Below are positions 10,401-22,369 of a stretch of DNA of 64,000 nt, one piece after another. A model generated the notes under the pieces. It was not told the DNA's origin and did not search any database. It was given only the letters and a program-made list of their open reading frames with translations. Source of the DNA: Aralia elata (taxonomy: Eukaryota > Streptophyta > Magnoliopsida > Apiales > Araliaceae); the NCBI GenBank assembly GCA_034770075.1, contig CM068383.1:4154374-4218373 (forward strand), read 5' to 3'. Each line of letters starts with the position of its first letter. Position 1 is the first letter of the stretch. The translations under genes and the position numbers were made by a program.

Positions 10401-12362
10401 TGAATTTTGAAAAATATTTGAATTTGAATTATTAATTATAAGAGTTACTTCTCCTTGATTTAAGGAATTCTTTATTTTTAGGAAACTGAATGATTTAATG
10501 AGTTTATCTTGTTGCACTATTTTTGTAATTATTTTATTAGTTCACTATTCTTTTTGTAATTATTTTGTTAGTGCACTATTCTTGTAATATTTTATTAATT
10601 GTTGTATATTTTTGTAAAGTACCCTATAATATTCCAATGAAATGGGGCCTGTCACACTCACAAAATCTTGATTTTGTTGGGCCAACGAGTCGCCGCATGG
10701 TTGGATTTACAAAACCACCAAAAAAATTTGTTTTTTCCTAGAGTTTTATTTGTAATATTTGTTAAATATTTTATTTATATAATAATAAGCACATGAATTT
10801 TCTAGTTATAGTGATGAAATTGTAGAACCAATATTTTTAGTTATACTATGTAAATCTTATAAGATTATCCGTTTGTGTAGAAAAACTACAACGTTCGCTT
10901 GAAACCGATTAAATATTTTTTATTTCATTATCAAATATTTGTTATTTTTTTATCCCATAAAAAGGTTTTGATTGTAATATTTATAAACTTTTAACTTTGT
11001 ATTTGTATTTTGTAGTAGTTATGATATGATGATAAAATTATAAAAATAAGTGTGAAAAATTGTGCGTATTGTATTTTCATTAAAAAATTTGATATTCTAA
11101 TTTTGGAACAAAGAATGACAAATAAGACTCCTTTTTGTTGACTATTCACATTAATTTGTCATTCCCATTCCTCTAAAATTGCCACTGACTATGTCTTTCT
11201 CTCGTTCATAAGCATTTTACTGTCTAGTCATTTGGGATTTTGCTTAAGAATACTCGACATCACTTTTGGGCTAAAAATACTATCTAATGGACGGGAGTTT
11301 AGCTATAATTTTCTATTCCGTATTTGTGTAAATTTGTTGTTGGTACTTCTTCAGAATCAACCTTAGTATAAATCTATTATTTTTTCATTTATCAATTATC
11401 TTTTGAAACTTTCTATTCTTCATTTTCTCATCTTCTGATTGATTTGATTCAATTGAATTGGTTTGTTCAAGTAACAAACAAATACTCCCTCCATTCCTAA
11501 ATAAGTGACGTTTTACACAATTTTTTTTTATTTCATAATATCCTACGTTTAATGAAACCAAAGCATAATTAATATTTTTTTTCTTTCAAATTTACACTTA
11601 TCCATATTTTCCAATAAGTGTTTAATTACTGCACACAATAATTAGCTTTTTTAATTTTTCAATGCATCAGATTAGGTGTAGGCTAAGTGCCTTTCATATT
11701 CATTTCCTTCCCAATACATATTCATAACAGTGGCAATCTTAATATGCAATATATATGTGATATTGCAAATGCTTTTACATCTCTCTAAAAAGAAAAAATG
11801 GCAGGAGGTGAAGATTCCATGGATTTGGATTCTCCAAAAAAGAAGAAAAAGTGACTATTTACTTAACGATACAATGAAGAAAAAGCTTGGAACCTAAGTG
11901 ATATGTAAAGAAAAAGTGTGAATATCATTAGTGCTAATAGGGATGTGTAGACTGTGGTTCATTGCTAAAAAGTTCAAACAAAGTCTATTCCAAGAAATTA
12001 ACCCAGTTTTCCTGTATTAGCTGGATCATTTTGAATACGTAAAAACTAGCGGGAAAGAGCGGAAGAAACCATTCACATGCAAATTAACAATCATGAGACA
12101 TCTACAATATGAAGTCACGGGACAAATAACAATTGACTCCTATTCGCAAGCACGCTAATTATCCCATGCCACTTTTCAATCAACAAAGCGACGAAAAACA
12201 GATCTTAAGTATGGACTGTTTAGCTGACAACACAGTTTTAGAAACAAATAATGAAGCAACCATGCCACTTTCCAAAAACAACAGTCAATTTGAAATTGCA
12301 GGATTTCCATTCTGGAACTAAAATTATATCCAATAAATTGAGAAATCATATACTCTTACGAG
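10401..12362. other. Intergenic, no gene recognised
   Basis: AT-rich. A CTCCCTCCATTCCTAAATAAG word near 11486 resembles a Stowaway end but has no partner. A tiny frame at 11798 encodes a 19-residue peptide ending PKKKKK, and another short frame lies at 12133-12321. Neither resembles a known family. Three TTGTAATTATTTT-type words repeat near 10520-10600. Confidence 0.5.
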
Positions 12363-13173
12363 AGTGAAGGACAGCTCCAAGAGTGAATCCAACCTTCAGT
12401 TAATTATTGCCTTGAAAGTAATAAAGTGAGGAAGTAAATTGACCGCATTTGGCTTTATGCTGCAAACTATTACCTGATAGAAGCACCGATTATCATAGGC
12501 AAAACACACAGCTGAAAAGCCCTACAACGCCCAACCCCATCAGCAATCCAACCACTGAGTAGAGATCCAACAAAGGCACCACCCAGACACATACTAACCA
12601 CCAGACCATCATTTGACATACACAAATAGCTATGAAACTTAATTGTAGACAAACAACCGGTTAAAGTGAAAGATAGAAAACAACAGGGAATATCTGACCT
12701 TCGGCCAAGGTTTCCCCATTGAAACCAAGATCAGTAGAAATGCTTTCAAGGGGTTCATTAACTACCCTGTGTAGACCAAACACCAAAGAACAGTGCCAAA
12801 AGCACATATTTTAATCTCTTAACCACTTAATTTATATCACAAATCACAATGATTATATGTGACAATATTTTGAAACCAATAATATACTACAAGTGACATA
12901 ATTTCAAAACGGAGAACAAACCCAAGATGGTAACCGAATAAGAATGAAACAATGGTTGCCACAAGTACATGGGGAAGAGAAAGCTTCCAAGAGAGATTTG
13001 TAGTCTCTTGTCCAATAACATTCTGTGTGGGAGCTAAAAAGGCAAACGAGAATTTAGTCGAAGTATGTCCTGACTTCCCAAGATAAAACATAAATCATTA
13101 ACATAGTTATCTATGAATTGATATCGAGTTAACCAAAATAAAAATTGGTGAGAAAGTGCAGTGGTACGCCAAT
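12363..13173. repeat. Dispersed duplication, copy 1 (carries transporter fragment)
   Basis: This segment and 20348-21156 are nearly identical from AGTGAAGGACAGCTC to GTGGTACGCCAAT, with sequence unrelated outside both limits. Both copies lie in the same orientation about 8 kb apart. Confidence 0.9.
12479..13060 (-). pseudogene. Plastidic glucose transporter 2-like fragment, copy 1
   Basis: Three exon-like pieces read on the - strand. About 12920-13040 gives LSWKLSLPHVLVATIVSFLF then GYHLG. About 12698-12765 gives VVNEPLESISTDLGF. About 12479-12609 gives LVVSMCLGGAFVGSLLSGWI. These match the first transmembrane helices of the major-facilitator plastid-envelope sugar transporter related to Arabidopsis At1g67300. 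They cover only the N-terminal portion of a ~500-residue, 12-helix protein; the remaining exons are absent. The acceptor before the third piece is not an AG, and the sugar-transporter GRRR motif reads GRCR. A dead fragment. Introns are retained, so it arose from DNA, not from a processed mRNA. Confidence 0.8.
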
Positions 13174-14505
13174 GTTGATAGACATTAATGGTACTCATGA
13201 ATTATAAATCTAAAGATTGCTAATTTTAGGGGTAAATAGTTATCATCATATGTTGATAGACATTAATGGGCTTCCTTATTTTTCAAAATCTACAAAAGTT
13301 GAAACCCAAGCTAGCTTTTAGGATGTTCGGGAAATTTAAGGAATAGATTATCACAACTCTTTCCAAAAACAAATGATAAGTTAAATACTAACTTTGAAAC
13401 TACAAAACAAATGTGAAATAAAAAAAATAAAGATAATAATAACAACTGATATAACAAATGTAAGAAATTTTTTCCCTCAAAAAGTTTCAACTAAGTGAGG
13501 CGTGAACTAGTTTGTTGTCTTAAAACGATTTGTGCTTCCTCTCAAATGCTAATAAGTATAAAATGATAATTTTCACACGAAAGCTCCAAAATTATGGTAA
13601 TATAAAAAATATAGAACAAAAAACTTCATGTTAAAACAAACTAGCAAGTTCACCTCGTATTAAGTGTTCTATGATGATAGATGTATGTCAAAACTTAGTA
13701 AGAAAATATAATATTATTACTAGAATAATTATTAAAACTGTTCCCTCATGTTCACAATAAATTTAGACGTTAATGTTGCAATAATTACATTATTATAGCC
13801 AATATTTCATTTTTTTGCAAAATTATCTCCTCTGGCGAACTCTGGTCAAATATTATTCAATCATGTGTTTGTACACTAAAATATTAATTATGTTTTAGTT
13901 GATGTACTAGGGGGTCAATTTTCATTGTGGTTACTGAATCTTTTTTTGTTACAAACGCATTACTGTATACTAGAAAAAAAAATTACAAAATAGTCATTAC
14001 TTAACATTCCGTCAAAAAAAGTGACGGAATTCGTTACTGTGCATATCATGTGAGGCTTAATTGCTGATGTGCGAACCATGTGTATCTCAATTTTTTCTCA
14101 GCTTCCTTGTTTTTGCCCATTTGTTTGTGCCCATTCTTATATATGGAGTGTATGTATGTTCATGGAAATGTGGCACGGATGAGATATCTTCATCTGATCA
14201 AATACAATGGCAAAGGCCTCATCTTCTAGTGTAATGTTATTATGTTCCCAGTGGAATGATATTTTTTTTCATTACTTGGGATATGCCCTTGTAAATTTCT
14301 ACACAAAAAAATTGAAATATTGTCTTAGTTATAATTACTTGAGCTATTAAGCTATTATATTAATATGTATGCTTGTTATATATTGCACATCTCCATTAAG
14401 CTAACGAACATCCCTAAAATATACCTCAAAACCCTAGTAAAAATAATCAATTTTGATTACAAAATATGTAAAATTATCCCCTCCACAAAACACCCATTTG
14501 GAAAA
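13174..14505. other. Intergenic, no gene
   Basis: AT-rich. A short imperfect repeat, GTTGATAGACATTAATGG, occurs at 13175 and 13253. A perfect-armed small palindrome, CCGTCA...TGACGG, sits at about 14011-14027. No coding resemblance on either strand. Confidence 0.55.
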
Positions 14506-14680
14506 TGATGACTTAACGAGCGTAGAGTAATGACCTAACGATCGCAGAATAATGACTTAACGATCGTAGAATAATGACTTAACGATCGTAGTCATGACTT
14601 AGATCGTAAAGTAATAACCTAACGACCGTAAAGTAATGACTTAACGATCGTAGAATTATTACTTAGATCGTAAACTTTAG
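14506..14680. repeat. Tandem repeat, ~22-bp ATGACTTAACGATCGTAGAATA units
   Basis: About seven units, each centred on the palindrome CGATCG or a variant (CGAGCG, CGACCG). Two units have lost the AACG part. Confidence 0.85.
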
Positions 14681-15274
14681 AGTGACTTCGGCCTTTACTA
14701 TAGCAAAGTTACTATACTATCGTAGAACTACTCTACTATTGCAATGCTAGTCTACTATTTTGTAAATTTTTCAATATTTAAATAAATATTTTTAACAAAA
14801 ATCACAAGTTAAATTTTAAAAAGACCAAGATTTGTCAAAAAGCAAATAAATCTATTCAACCTTAGCTGAAAATCATGACGACCTAAGAAAGCCAAAGAAG
14901 GGTACTTAGATAATTTTTTGGGCCGCTGCTGCTACTCCTACCGAACTTAAATCTCAACCCTTAGATATCATGATGAACAACTAGCGATTTGGTTGCTGGA
15001 ATAATGTTTGTGACAACCGGTTGCCACAGAAGGGACTTTTCTGCATTGAAGCTATTTAAATCTAACTAAAGCTAGAATGTTTGACTTTTCTACTTGCCAT
15101 ACGTCCTACTAGTGTCCAGCAAAAAAAAATGCGTTTACTGAAATAATACCCATATGGATCACTCCCCTATATATATATATGTGTGGGGGGGGGGGAGTTG
15201 TCTTCACCTTCACTTTCTGGGACCTCTAATACAAACTCCCAGGGTTTAGCTTCCATGAACTTGTGTCATCATCA
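14681..15274. other. Spacer, no gene
   Basis: No coding resemblance. Contains a short TA run and an 11-12-base G run at about 15184-15196. Confidence 0.55.
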
Positions 15275-15282
15275 GACTCAAC

Positions 15283-16705
15283 CATAGTTATCAAGTCGTC
15301 GCCTAGGCGACGACTAGGCGTCAAGTCGGTATAGAATTGCAAGGCATCGGCACAACTTGGGTGCAGTGTAGAAAGGCAAGCGCTTAGTACACGACTTGGA
15401 CGACTTGATCGACTTTGGGACGACTTGGGCGCCTATATAGCTAAGCGGTCGACTTGGTTGGAGCGGGTCTGGTTCGACCCAATGCTTAACTGGGTAAAAG
15501 AAGAGAAGAGTAAAGCAATGAACAGACTTAATCGATCGATCGCAAGATTCACAGCTTCGGAAGATTAGAAAGGGAGAAACGAAGCGACTCAATCGATCGA
15601 CTCACTGCGGCGAGGCGACTCCCTTCGGCGACTCACTTCGGTACAGATATGGTTCTTCTCGTCTTCTCCTCTCGTCTTCTTCTGGAAATTCTCTGCTTCT
15701 AATTTTTCTTTTTTGGTTCTTCTCTTCTTTTAATCTTCTTCAGTTCATATTTCTTAACTTCTTACTGCTCTGGCTCGCCTCTGCCTCTGCTTATTGCTGA
15801 GTTGCTTCAATATATGTTTATTGCTTATGTGGAATGTGGATTTATGTTGCCTCTCTCTGTTTGGGGTATGCTGCTTTCTTCTAAAAAAAATTTATATGAT
15901 ATGTTATGAGTGTATTGACTGTATTATATGCTTTGACCATGGTCACGTGGCAGTGGTTCTACTACTAGTCCACTACTATAATATATATTGGGCTGCTCAC
16001 TTATTAAGTTGAGATATGTTAATTTTCAGAACAGATACATAAAACAAAATCATGAGCATGGACCGCTGGATATAATAAAGTAATAAACTCATATACCACA
16101 CTACTATAATATATATTGGGCTGCTCACGTATTACCTTGAAGTTGTGATATTAATTTTCAGAACACACATACATAAAACAAAATCATGAGCATGATGGAC
16201 CACTGGATATAATAAAGTAATAAACCCATATACCACACTACTATAATATATATTGGGCTGCTCACTTCTTACCTTGAAGTTGTGATATATTAATTTTCAG
16301 AACACACATACATAAAACAAAATCATGGACCACTAGATATAATAAAGTAATAAACCCATATACCACAACTACTTTGTTGAGCAGTAGTAAACTAGTAATT
16401 GAGATTATAAGAATAAAGTTTTTAAAATATTGTATTATGCTGCTCATTTTTTTTATATGATATGTGATGTATTGTTGTCATATGCTTATAATATAGTTAT
16501 AAATTGTATTATGAATATAGTAAATCATTAGAAATATAAATATATAAATATTCATATAAATGTTAAATATATATAATTTTATACGTATAAAATTTACATT
16601 ATTAACGACTTGTCGCCTTGTGGACGACTAGTCGAGCGCCTTGTCGCCTAAGCGCTCAAGCTCTCAGTTGTCGCCTCTCCTCAACTTGGCACCTTGATAA
16701 CTATG
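15283..16705. mobile_element. Non-autonomous hAT-type element with GTCGCC-rich ends
   Basis: Exact 8-bp target duplication GACTCAAC (15275-15282 and 16706-16713) and 13-bp inverted ends CATAGTTATCAAG / CTTGATAACTATG. Subterminal DNA is full of GTCGCC, GGCGAC and GACTTG words that can fold back on each other. The interior has a CTTCTTC-rich stretch (15650-15760) and a tandem array (15968-16368). No transposase. About 1.4 kb. Confidence 0.88.
15968..16368. repeat. Tandem array, ~128-137-bp unit x3
   Basis: The unit begins CCACTACTATAATATATATT, and it contains GGGCTGCTCAC, ATTTTCAGAACA and CATAAAACAAAATCATG blocks. It restarts at about 15972, 16100 and 16237, and a fourth, partial start lies near 16365. 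The array lies inside the hAT-type element. Confidence 0.88.
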
Positions 16706-16713
16706 GACTCAAC

Positions 16714-17197
16714 AGCTTGCTATTTTTCCCTAAGTCGTTTGTGAGTATGTTTCTTCCCTCAACTTATTGACATTCACCACCTCATCAACTGCTTAACAAA
16801 ACAACCATGTTTCAAGCAGTAAAACGCAGATAAAATGATGCTTAAATACTCACCTTTAATAATATGATTCACATTACTATAACAAGAAAAAAGGTATCGT
16901 GATATATAACATTCTTTTTCACATTCACTGAATTTAATTCAGAAAAAGAAAAAAAATCATTTTTTGGATCAAATGATGGCATTTTACTACATAGAGAATT
17001 CTAGTTTGAACAATTACTTGGCATATCATCCATCTGTAATCCCATAAAAAAATTTAAGACCTTTGGATCTAAACTACTCAAATGCCATACGGCCCATACC
17101 CTCCACGCCCTTACACACACGTGCGCGCGCGTGTGAATATGTATATTTAGTAATCAGATTCCTACTAAAAATCAAATCATTAAAATCAACAATAAAA
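16714..17197. other. Spacer, no gene
   Basis: AT-rich. At 17112-17134 lies an alternating purine-pyrimidine palindrome, CACACACGTGCGCGCGCGTG followed by TG, of the Z-DNA-prone kind. No coding resemblance. Confidence 0.55.
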
Positions 17198-17678
17198 CAT
17201 AATTGTCATGGCGTCGCCTAAACTACGGCTAGGCATCCTGGCATTGGAGAAGGGCAAGGCAGCGCCTTGGACGTCGAGCCGCCAAGACTCACTCATTTGT
17301 AACGAGCCCAAATTAAGTGATTAAATCATTTTTACCATGACTCATCATAACTCATAGACTTTTGCAATTATCCAAGGAACTCAACCCATAACCCTAGCCT
17401 AACCCATAACCCTACTCCTTTGAATGAGAATAATGCTCGCGAGGGAGACGGAAACTTCATAGAGTGTGGAGACTTTTTCATAGTGTTAGTTATTATATTT
17501 TGAGTTTTGATGTATATAAAATTTTATTGTGCAATATACTTTTGAAGTAAAAAAATTATGTATAAAGTGTACATTGTTAATTTGTTCGCCATACGAACGC
17601 CATGACGGACACCTTATCGCTTAGGCGTCCTGGCAGTTAACTACCACTGCATCCTGCCTAGGCGCCGTAACAACTATG
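17198..17678. mobile_element. 481-bp MITE related to the GTCGCC-rich hAT-type element
   Basis: The left end CATAATTGTCATGGCGTCGC and the right end, read in reverse complement as CATAGTTGTTACGGCGCC, are alike. Both continue into CCTAGGC-type words. The flanks CAATAAAA and AATAGAAC do not match exactly, so the target duplication is uncertain. Subterminal sequence resembles the 15283-16705 element. Confidence 0.55.
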
Positions 17679-17920
17679 AATAGAACTAACATCACAAAAA
17701 ATTATCATGGAGCCAAATGGTTCAAAGAAGAAGGCATAATAAATCAAAAAAAAATCAATTTGTACTTGCCAAAGGAAAGAATATTATATGTTGTTCACAA
17801 CAGAGTATCATTAAAAATTACTCTCGAGTTGAAGGTGTACGGCAAATGAATTGGTATTCTCCAAATTAATTCAAACTAAACAGCATTGAAAGAGCATATG
17901 GCATGTGATGTAAACCATAC

Positions 17921-19158
17921 CTCCATCAGTTGAAACTAGAGAAGGTGGTAAAACTTCTGGGCCGTCATCATCAATGAAACTATCTTCATACTCATCTTCC
18001 TCACTACGAGGAATAGATCCCTCGGTATCAGTATTTGCAATATCCTCTCCATACGATTCTCTTTTACCATCAAGTAAAGGAAATTGCAAGGATTCCCAAG
18101 GTCTACCAAAGAATCTAATAAATAAATACAAAAACATGTCTTTTTAACAGGAAATACTTATGCCAAGGAAATATCTCAAGGAGATTCCAAATTCACAGTT
18201 GCGTTGCAGGGGAAGTTTAGAAATAGATGAACTAAAGATTGTTACTTTGAATTAGCATCAATCAAGTCATGATTCATATAGATTATGACATATTCATCAC
18301 AAGTTATAGAACTGCAAATATTGTTGCTATACCATGATAAAAATAATGAAATAATTAGAAGGCCAATAAAGGAAACCTTCCAAACAACAAAAGGATACGA
18401 ATCATCGTCTAAATTAGAATGCCAACTGTGACCCAAGTAGTATCCCGTGAGGTAAACGCCTCGAGGACCAATAACAGAAAATACAACTTCATCAGCCTAC
18501 TCAAACTCCAAACACAGCTGCAGTGATTCAGTCTTATCGGGCAACAATGCACATAGAAGAACAAGACTCTTGTTTCCTATATTACACTGAACTAAACTTG
18601 TCTTTTTGGAAGAACCAATAGCCAATGTTGCCTAAGAAATCATAACAAGTAATTGTCATTAACCAACCATTCCCAATTTTTTAAAATCTCAACTTGTTTT
18701 TATTCAAGTAATCCACACTAGGAACAAAACCCGATAAATGTTAAAACAAAATCTCAATTTCTTTAGTTCAATAAAATCATACGTAGCTTGTTCCAGAAGT
18801 AAAAATACCTGAGAAATGTGTAGCCTTCCATGCACACTATCAAATGAATGAGTAAATGGCCTTCCAGGTTTCACTTCAATTCCTGAAAATAACAATTGAT
18901 ACTCAATTTACCCTAGAAATCACTAATGGGATATCACCAGAAGACAAAAATAAATAAGGATTCTCTTAATAGAATCAGTCTGTAATAGAATATATTATGA
19001 GAAACAGAATTTAAGTATCACATAGTCCAATTAGAGACAAATTATAAGCATTTTCAGATAGGATTTACAAACTTAAGTGCAAAAAATGCACACAATATAA
19101 ACATAAATAGACAAAATAACAGAAAGAGATAAAAATATAGCTCACACCAGAAAGCCAT
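17921..19158 (-). pseudogene. FKBP43-like immunophilin, N-terminal part only
   Basis: Four exon-like pieces on the - strand: 19146-19158 (MAFW), 18809-18882 (IEVKPGRPFTHSF...), 18399-18631 (ATLAIGSSKKTS...VIGPRGVYLTGYYLG), 17921-18060 (ESYGEDIANTDTE...EDSFIDDD). Together they match the nucleoplasmin-like N-terminal domain and acidic linker of nuclear FKBP43 (FKBP-type peptidyl-prolyl isomerase, histone-chaperone-like). Splice sites are otherwise good. Lesions: an in-frame TAG inside exon 3 (18497-18499), and a base at the exon 1 end (T where the family needs G), which makes the exon 1/2 junction codon a stop. The basic linker and catalytic FK506-binding domain are missing. Clearly a truncated, inactive copy. 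Confidence 0.85.
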
Positions 19159-19991
19159 AGTTCAAGACTTCAAGCAGGAATTGCTTTTAGGGATTTAAGA
19201 TGAAAATGTTTGGGTTTGATCTCAAAAATCGCCTTAAACCGAAGACAAAAGGATTTTCCCTCTTCTGTCTCACTGTCTTAAACCCTAGATTATATATAAG
19301 GCCTAGTTTTCGTATTTTGTGGTGAGGACTAGGGGTGTAAACGGATATATACAAATACGGATATAGTGGTATCCGTATCCATATCCTTATCTGAAAAATC
19401 AATTTGCTAACTGTATTCTTATCCGGTATTCGGCGGATTTTAAAAATGTTATCCATATCCAGTATTCAAAATAATATCTGAATACGAATAATATCCGTTT
19501 TCGTTTATTTTATTCAAATAACCAGATTATTCAAATATTCTGGTATGTGAATTCATTTATCAGTCACCTAATATAAAATTCACTCAAATTATTTACAAAA
19601 AATAAATAAAAAAATTTGAATAATTACTCATCACCAATCACAATTTAAAGTTTAAACCATGCATATTAATTAAACATCCTAATCATATAGGGGAAGAAAA
19701 TATCAAACACATCATCATACACCATTAATCATAAAAATCAAAATTTAAAAATCCTAGATAAAATATCAAATTAACATCATTGCAAAGATGGTAAAACTTT
19801 TGTTCTTTGCAATCACCCTTCATTAATTTGCATCCCAACTAATTGCAGCTGCAAGAGAAAAATAAATAATATTAGTATAATGTTAATCTAAAATAATTAA
19901 TATAATGTTTAGCATTAACCTTTACAAGATTTCACGTACAAGTTCATGGCATCATTATTACAATAATTAATATAATGTTATGGCATGAACT
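19159..19991. other. Spacer with a possible transposon end
   Basis: TAGGGGTGTAAACGGATAT at about 19330, followed by ATACGGATA/TATCCG words to about 19500, resembles the left end of a plant DNA element. No right end or target duplication is seen. The rest is AT-rich, with no gene. Confidence 0.4.
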
Positions 19992-20377
19992 TTATTTTGC
20001 TAACCCAAAATCTACAACTCTAGCCCTCATATCTTTATCTAAAAGTATATTTGTGGTCTTTAATTCTTTATGTCTCTATTATATATTGCAGGCTTCACTC
20101 CATAGTGAAGATAAGTCAACCCGTTTGCCACATCCAAAATAATGCTTTTCCTCTGAGGCAATGTCAATGGAAGCACCAATTCCACTCTATTTTGTGAAGG
20201 AAACAAATGGTCGTCAAGATTCACATTAGGCATATAATCATAAATAAGATACCTATCTTCCCCCATCTCATTATCATCCTTATCATCACCAGTCACACAA
20301 CACCATCTAAGTGGCACAAGATTCCGATGCTTCAAATTACTAATGAAAGTGAAGGACAGCTCTAAGAGTGAATCCAA
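19992..20377 (-). pseudogene. Receptor-like kinase fragment (At1g11050-like kinase domain)
   Basis: The - strand reads SNLKHRNLVPLRWCCV, then RYLIYDYMPN, RKSIILDVANGLTYLHYG, VKPAIYNRDIK and, after a break, TNILLDKDMRARVVDFGLAK. This covers kinase subdomains IV-VII of a plant receptor-like kinase. The catalytic-loop HRD reads NRD. An 8-base insertion just after DIK shifts the frame (TAA at 20060-20062), although the DFG motif survives in the shifted frame. N-lobe, activation segment and C-lobe are absent. The fragment abuts the duplicated transporter segment at about 20348. Confidence 0.85.
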
Positions 20378-21156
20378 CCTTCAGTTAATTATTGCCTTGA
20401 AAGTAATAAAGTGAGGAAGTAAATTGACCGCATTTGGCTTTATGCTGCAAACTATTACCTGATAGAAGCACCGATTATCATAGGCAAAGCACACAGCTGA
20501 AGAGCCCTACGACGCCCAACCCCATCAGCAATCCAACCACTGAGTAGAGATCCAACAAAGGCACCACCCAGACACATACTGACCACCAGCCCATCATTTG
20601 ACATATACAAATAGCTATGAAACTTAATTGTAGACAAACAATAGGTTAAACTGAAGATAGAAAACAACAGGGAATATCTGACCTTCGGCCAAGGTGTCCC
20701 AATTGAAAGCAAGATCAGTAGAAATGCTTTCAAGGGGTTCATTAACTACCCTGTGTAGACCAAACACCAAAGAATAGTGCCAAAAGCACATATTTTAATC
20801 TCTAACCACTTAATTTATATCACAAATCACAATGATTATATGTGACAATATTTTGAAACCAATAATATACTACAAGTGACATAATTTCAAAACGGAGAAC
20901 AAACCCAAGATGGTAACCGAATAAGAATGAAACAATGGTTGCCACAAGTACATGGGGAAGAGAAAGCTTCCAAGAGAGATTTGTAGTCTCTTGTCCCATA
21001 ACATTCTGTGTGGGAGCTAAAAAGGCAAACAAGAATTTAGTCGAAGTATGCCCTGACTTCCCAAGATAAAATATAAATCATTAACACAGTTATCTATGAA
21101 TTGATATCGAGTTAACCAAAATAAAAATTGGTGAAAAAGTGCAGTGGTACGCCAAT
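20348..21156. repeat. Dispersed duplication, copy 2 (carries transporter fragment)
   Basis: Counterpart of 12363-13173, same orientation, nearly identical throughout. The left edge joins directly onto the kinase fragment. Confidence 0.9.
20463..21045 (-). pseudogene. Plastidic glucose transporter 2-like fragment, copy 2
   Basis: The same three exon pieces as the first copy: LSWKLSLPHVLVATI at about 20905-21020, VVNEPLESISTDL at about 20685-20750, LVVSMCLGGAFVGSLLSGW at about 20465-20595. Here the sugar-transporter motif is intact (GRRR) and the downstream residues read LCALP, so this copy is closer to the functional family. The second exon has changed (DLAFNWDT for DLGFNGET). The third piece still lacks an AG acceptor, and the C-terminal exons are missing. 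Non-functional. Confidence 0.8.
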
Positions 21157-21503
21157 TTTATTTTTATTTTTTTTACTGTGAAATTTAAGAGTTCAATTCC
21201 AAACATAGATAACTCATACCCTTCTTCTTCCATTTCTAGTTCTTTAAATTTGTTTTTCCTAACATTCAATGCTCATAATCAACGGCTAAGATAAAAAATA
21301 AATCATGGTCCTACCCTCGTCAAAGAAACACCAAAATATTCTAAAACCAGGCACAACACATAATAACATAGCTATCAACATTTCCCAAGTATTAGTTCAT
21401 CAATTAAAATGAAGAAAAAAAATCTTTTTGCTGGGTACCCAAAATAAAATCAAAAACCAAGAGCACATAAGAACAAAATAGTTTATATTTCCAACAATTT
21501 AAC

Positions 21504-21888
21504 CTGAATTCTAGCATCATGAGTGGCTACAAGAATCTCTTTTTTGCTGTCACCGTTAAGATCAAAGACAATAGGGGGAGGGAGACGCTCAGCCTCGTAT
21601 TTAATCGGGTATTCATCAGTAAGATGATACCACACTTCTTTGAATGAAAAATCACCTTCGTGCTGATATGCAACTCAAACATAATTAGCAAGACAACTTT
21701 TCAATTGCGAACAGAAGAAACTCAATGATATAAAAATTGCGAGAATTTGAAAGATTGAGAGGTCTAGGGTTAGTAGGTCTCATCAAATGTGATGAGAGGC
21801 TATAAAGTGAAAGGTGGAGAGAATACCTGAAGAGAGAAGAAATAGCGATAGTGGAGAGCATAAGAATAGCTAAATCTCGCTTTCTCAT
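21504..21888 (-). pseudogene. FG-GAP repeat protein (At3g51050-like), exons 1-2 only
   Basis: Exon 1 at 21827-21888 encodes MRKRDLAILMLSTIAIS..., the conserved signal-anchor start of the family. Exon 2 at 21504-21662 encodes HEGDFSFKEVWYHL...DEYPIKYEAERLPPP and a first FG-GAP-like DLNGDSKKEILVATHDA. Exon 1 is 62 bases where the family frame needs 63: one T is missing from a run near its end, so the two exons no longer join in frame. No later exon is found downstream before the transporter fragment. About 400 bases of 5' flank (21889-22280), free of other genes, may have been carried along. Confidence 0.82.
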
Positions 21889-22369
21889 TCCGATAATTCC
21901 TCGTCTTCCTCAGCAGATCACCACTGATTCTTACTCATGCATAAAATCTACCACAAAAGCAAAGAAATACATATTGATCAATTTGATGTTTACCCCAGAA
22001 CCCTAGGTTTATATAAAAATGGTGAATCTGATATTCTATGAGAGAGAAACCAAACCTGAAAATGAATGTACGGGTTTCTGAAAGAGTAGTCGAATGTTTT
22101 TCCCTATTAAGCTCTGAAGGAGAAAGGAGTTGGGGATTTGAGAGAGAGTTGAGGAAGTCGTGGAAAAGGTTTTCAGATGGGGAAATCCATGGACAAAGGT
22201 TTTCAAATAGGGAAATCCATGGACAAAGATTTTCAATTTAGGATTTGAGAAACGGATGAGGGCAGTGATGTTGGAGGTGATCGATTGAGAGAGACGAGAG
22301 GTTAAACATAATGAACAATCTAAAACAATGAGAGGGATTAGGGGGAAAATGAAAGGGATTTGGGGCGCC

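Noticed and set aside
12133..12321. 62-residue open frame
   Set aside because: No resemblance, no splice context, AT-rich composition; consistent with chance.
17690..17880. Possible further FKBP43 exon downstream of the fourth
   Set aside because: No match to the basic linker or the isomerase domain, and no convincing splice pair.
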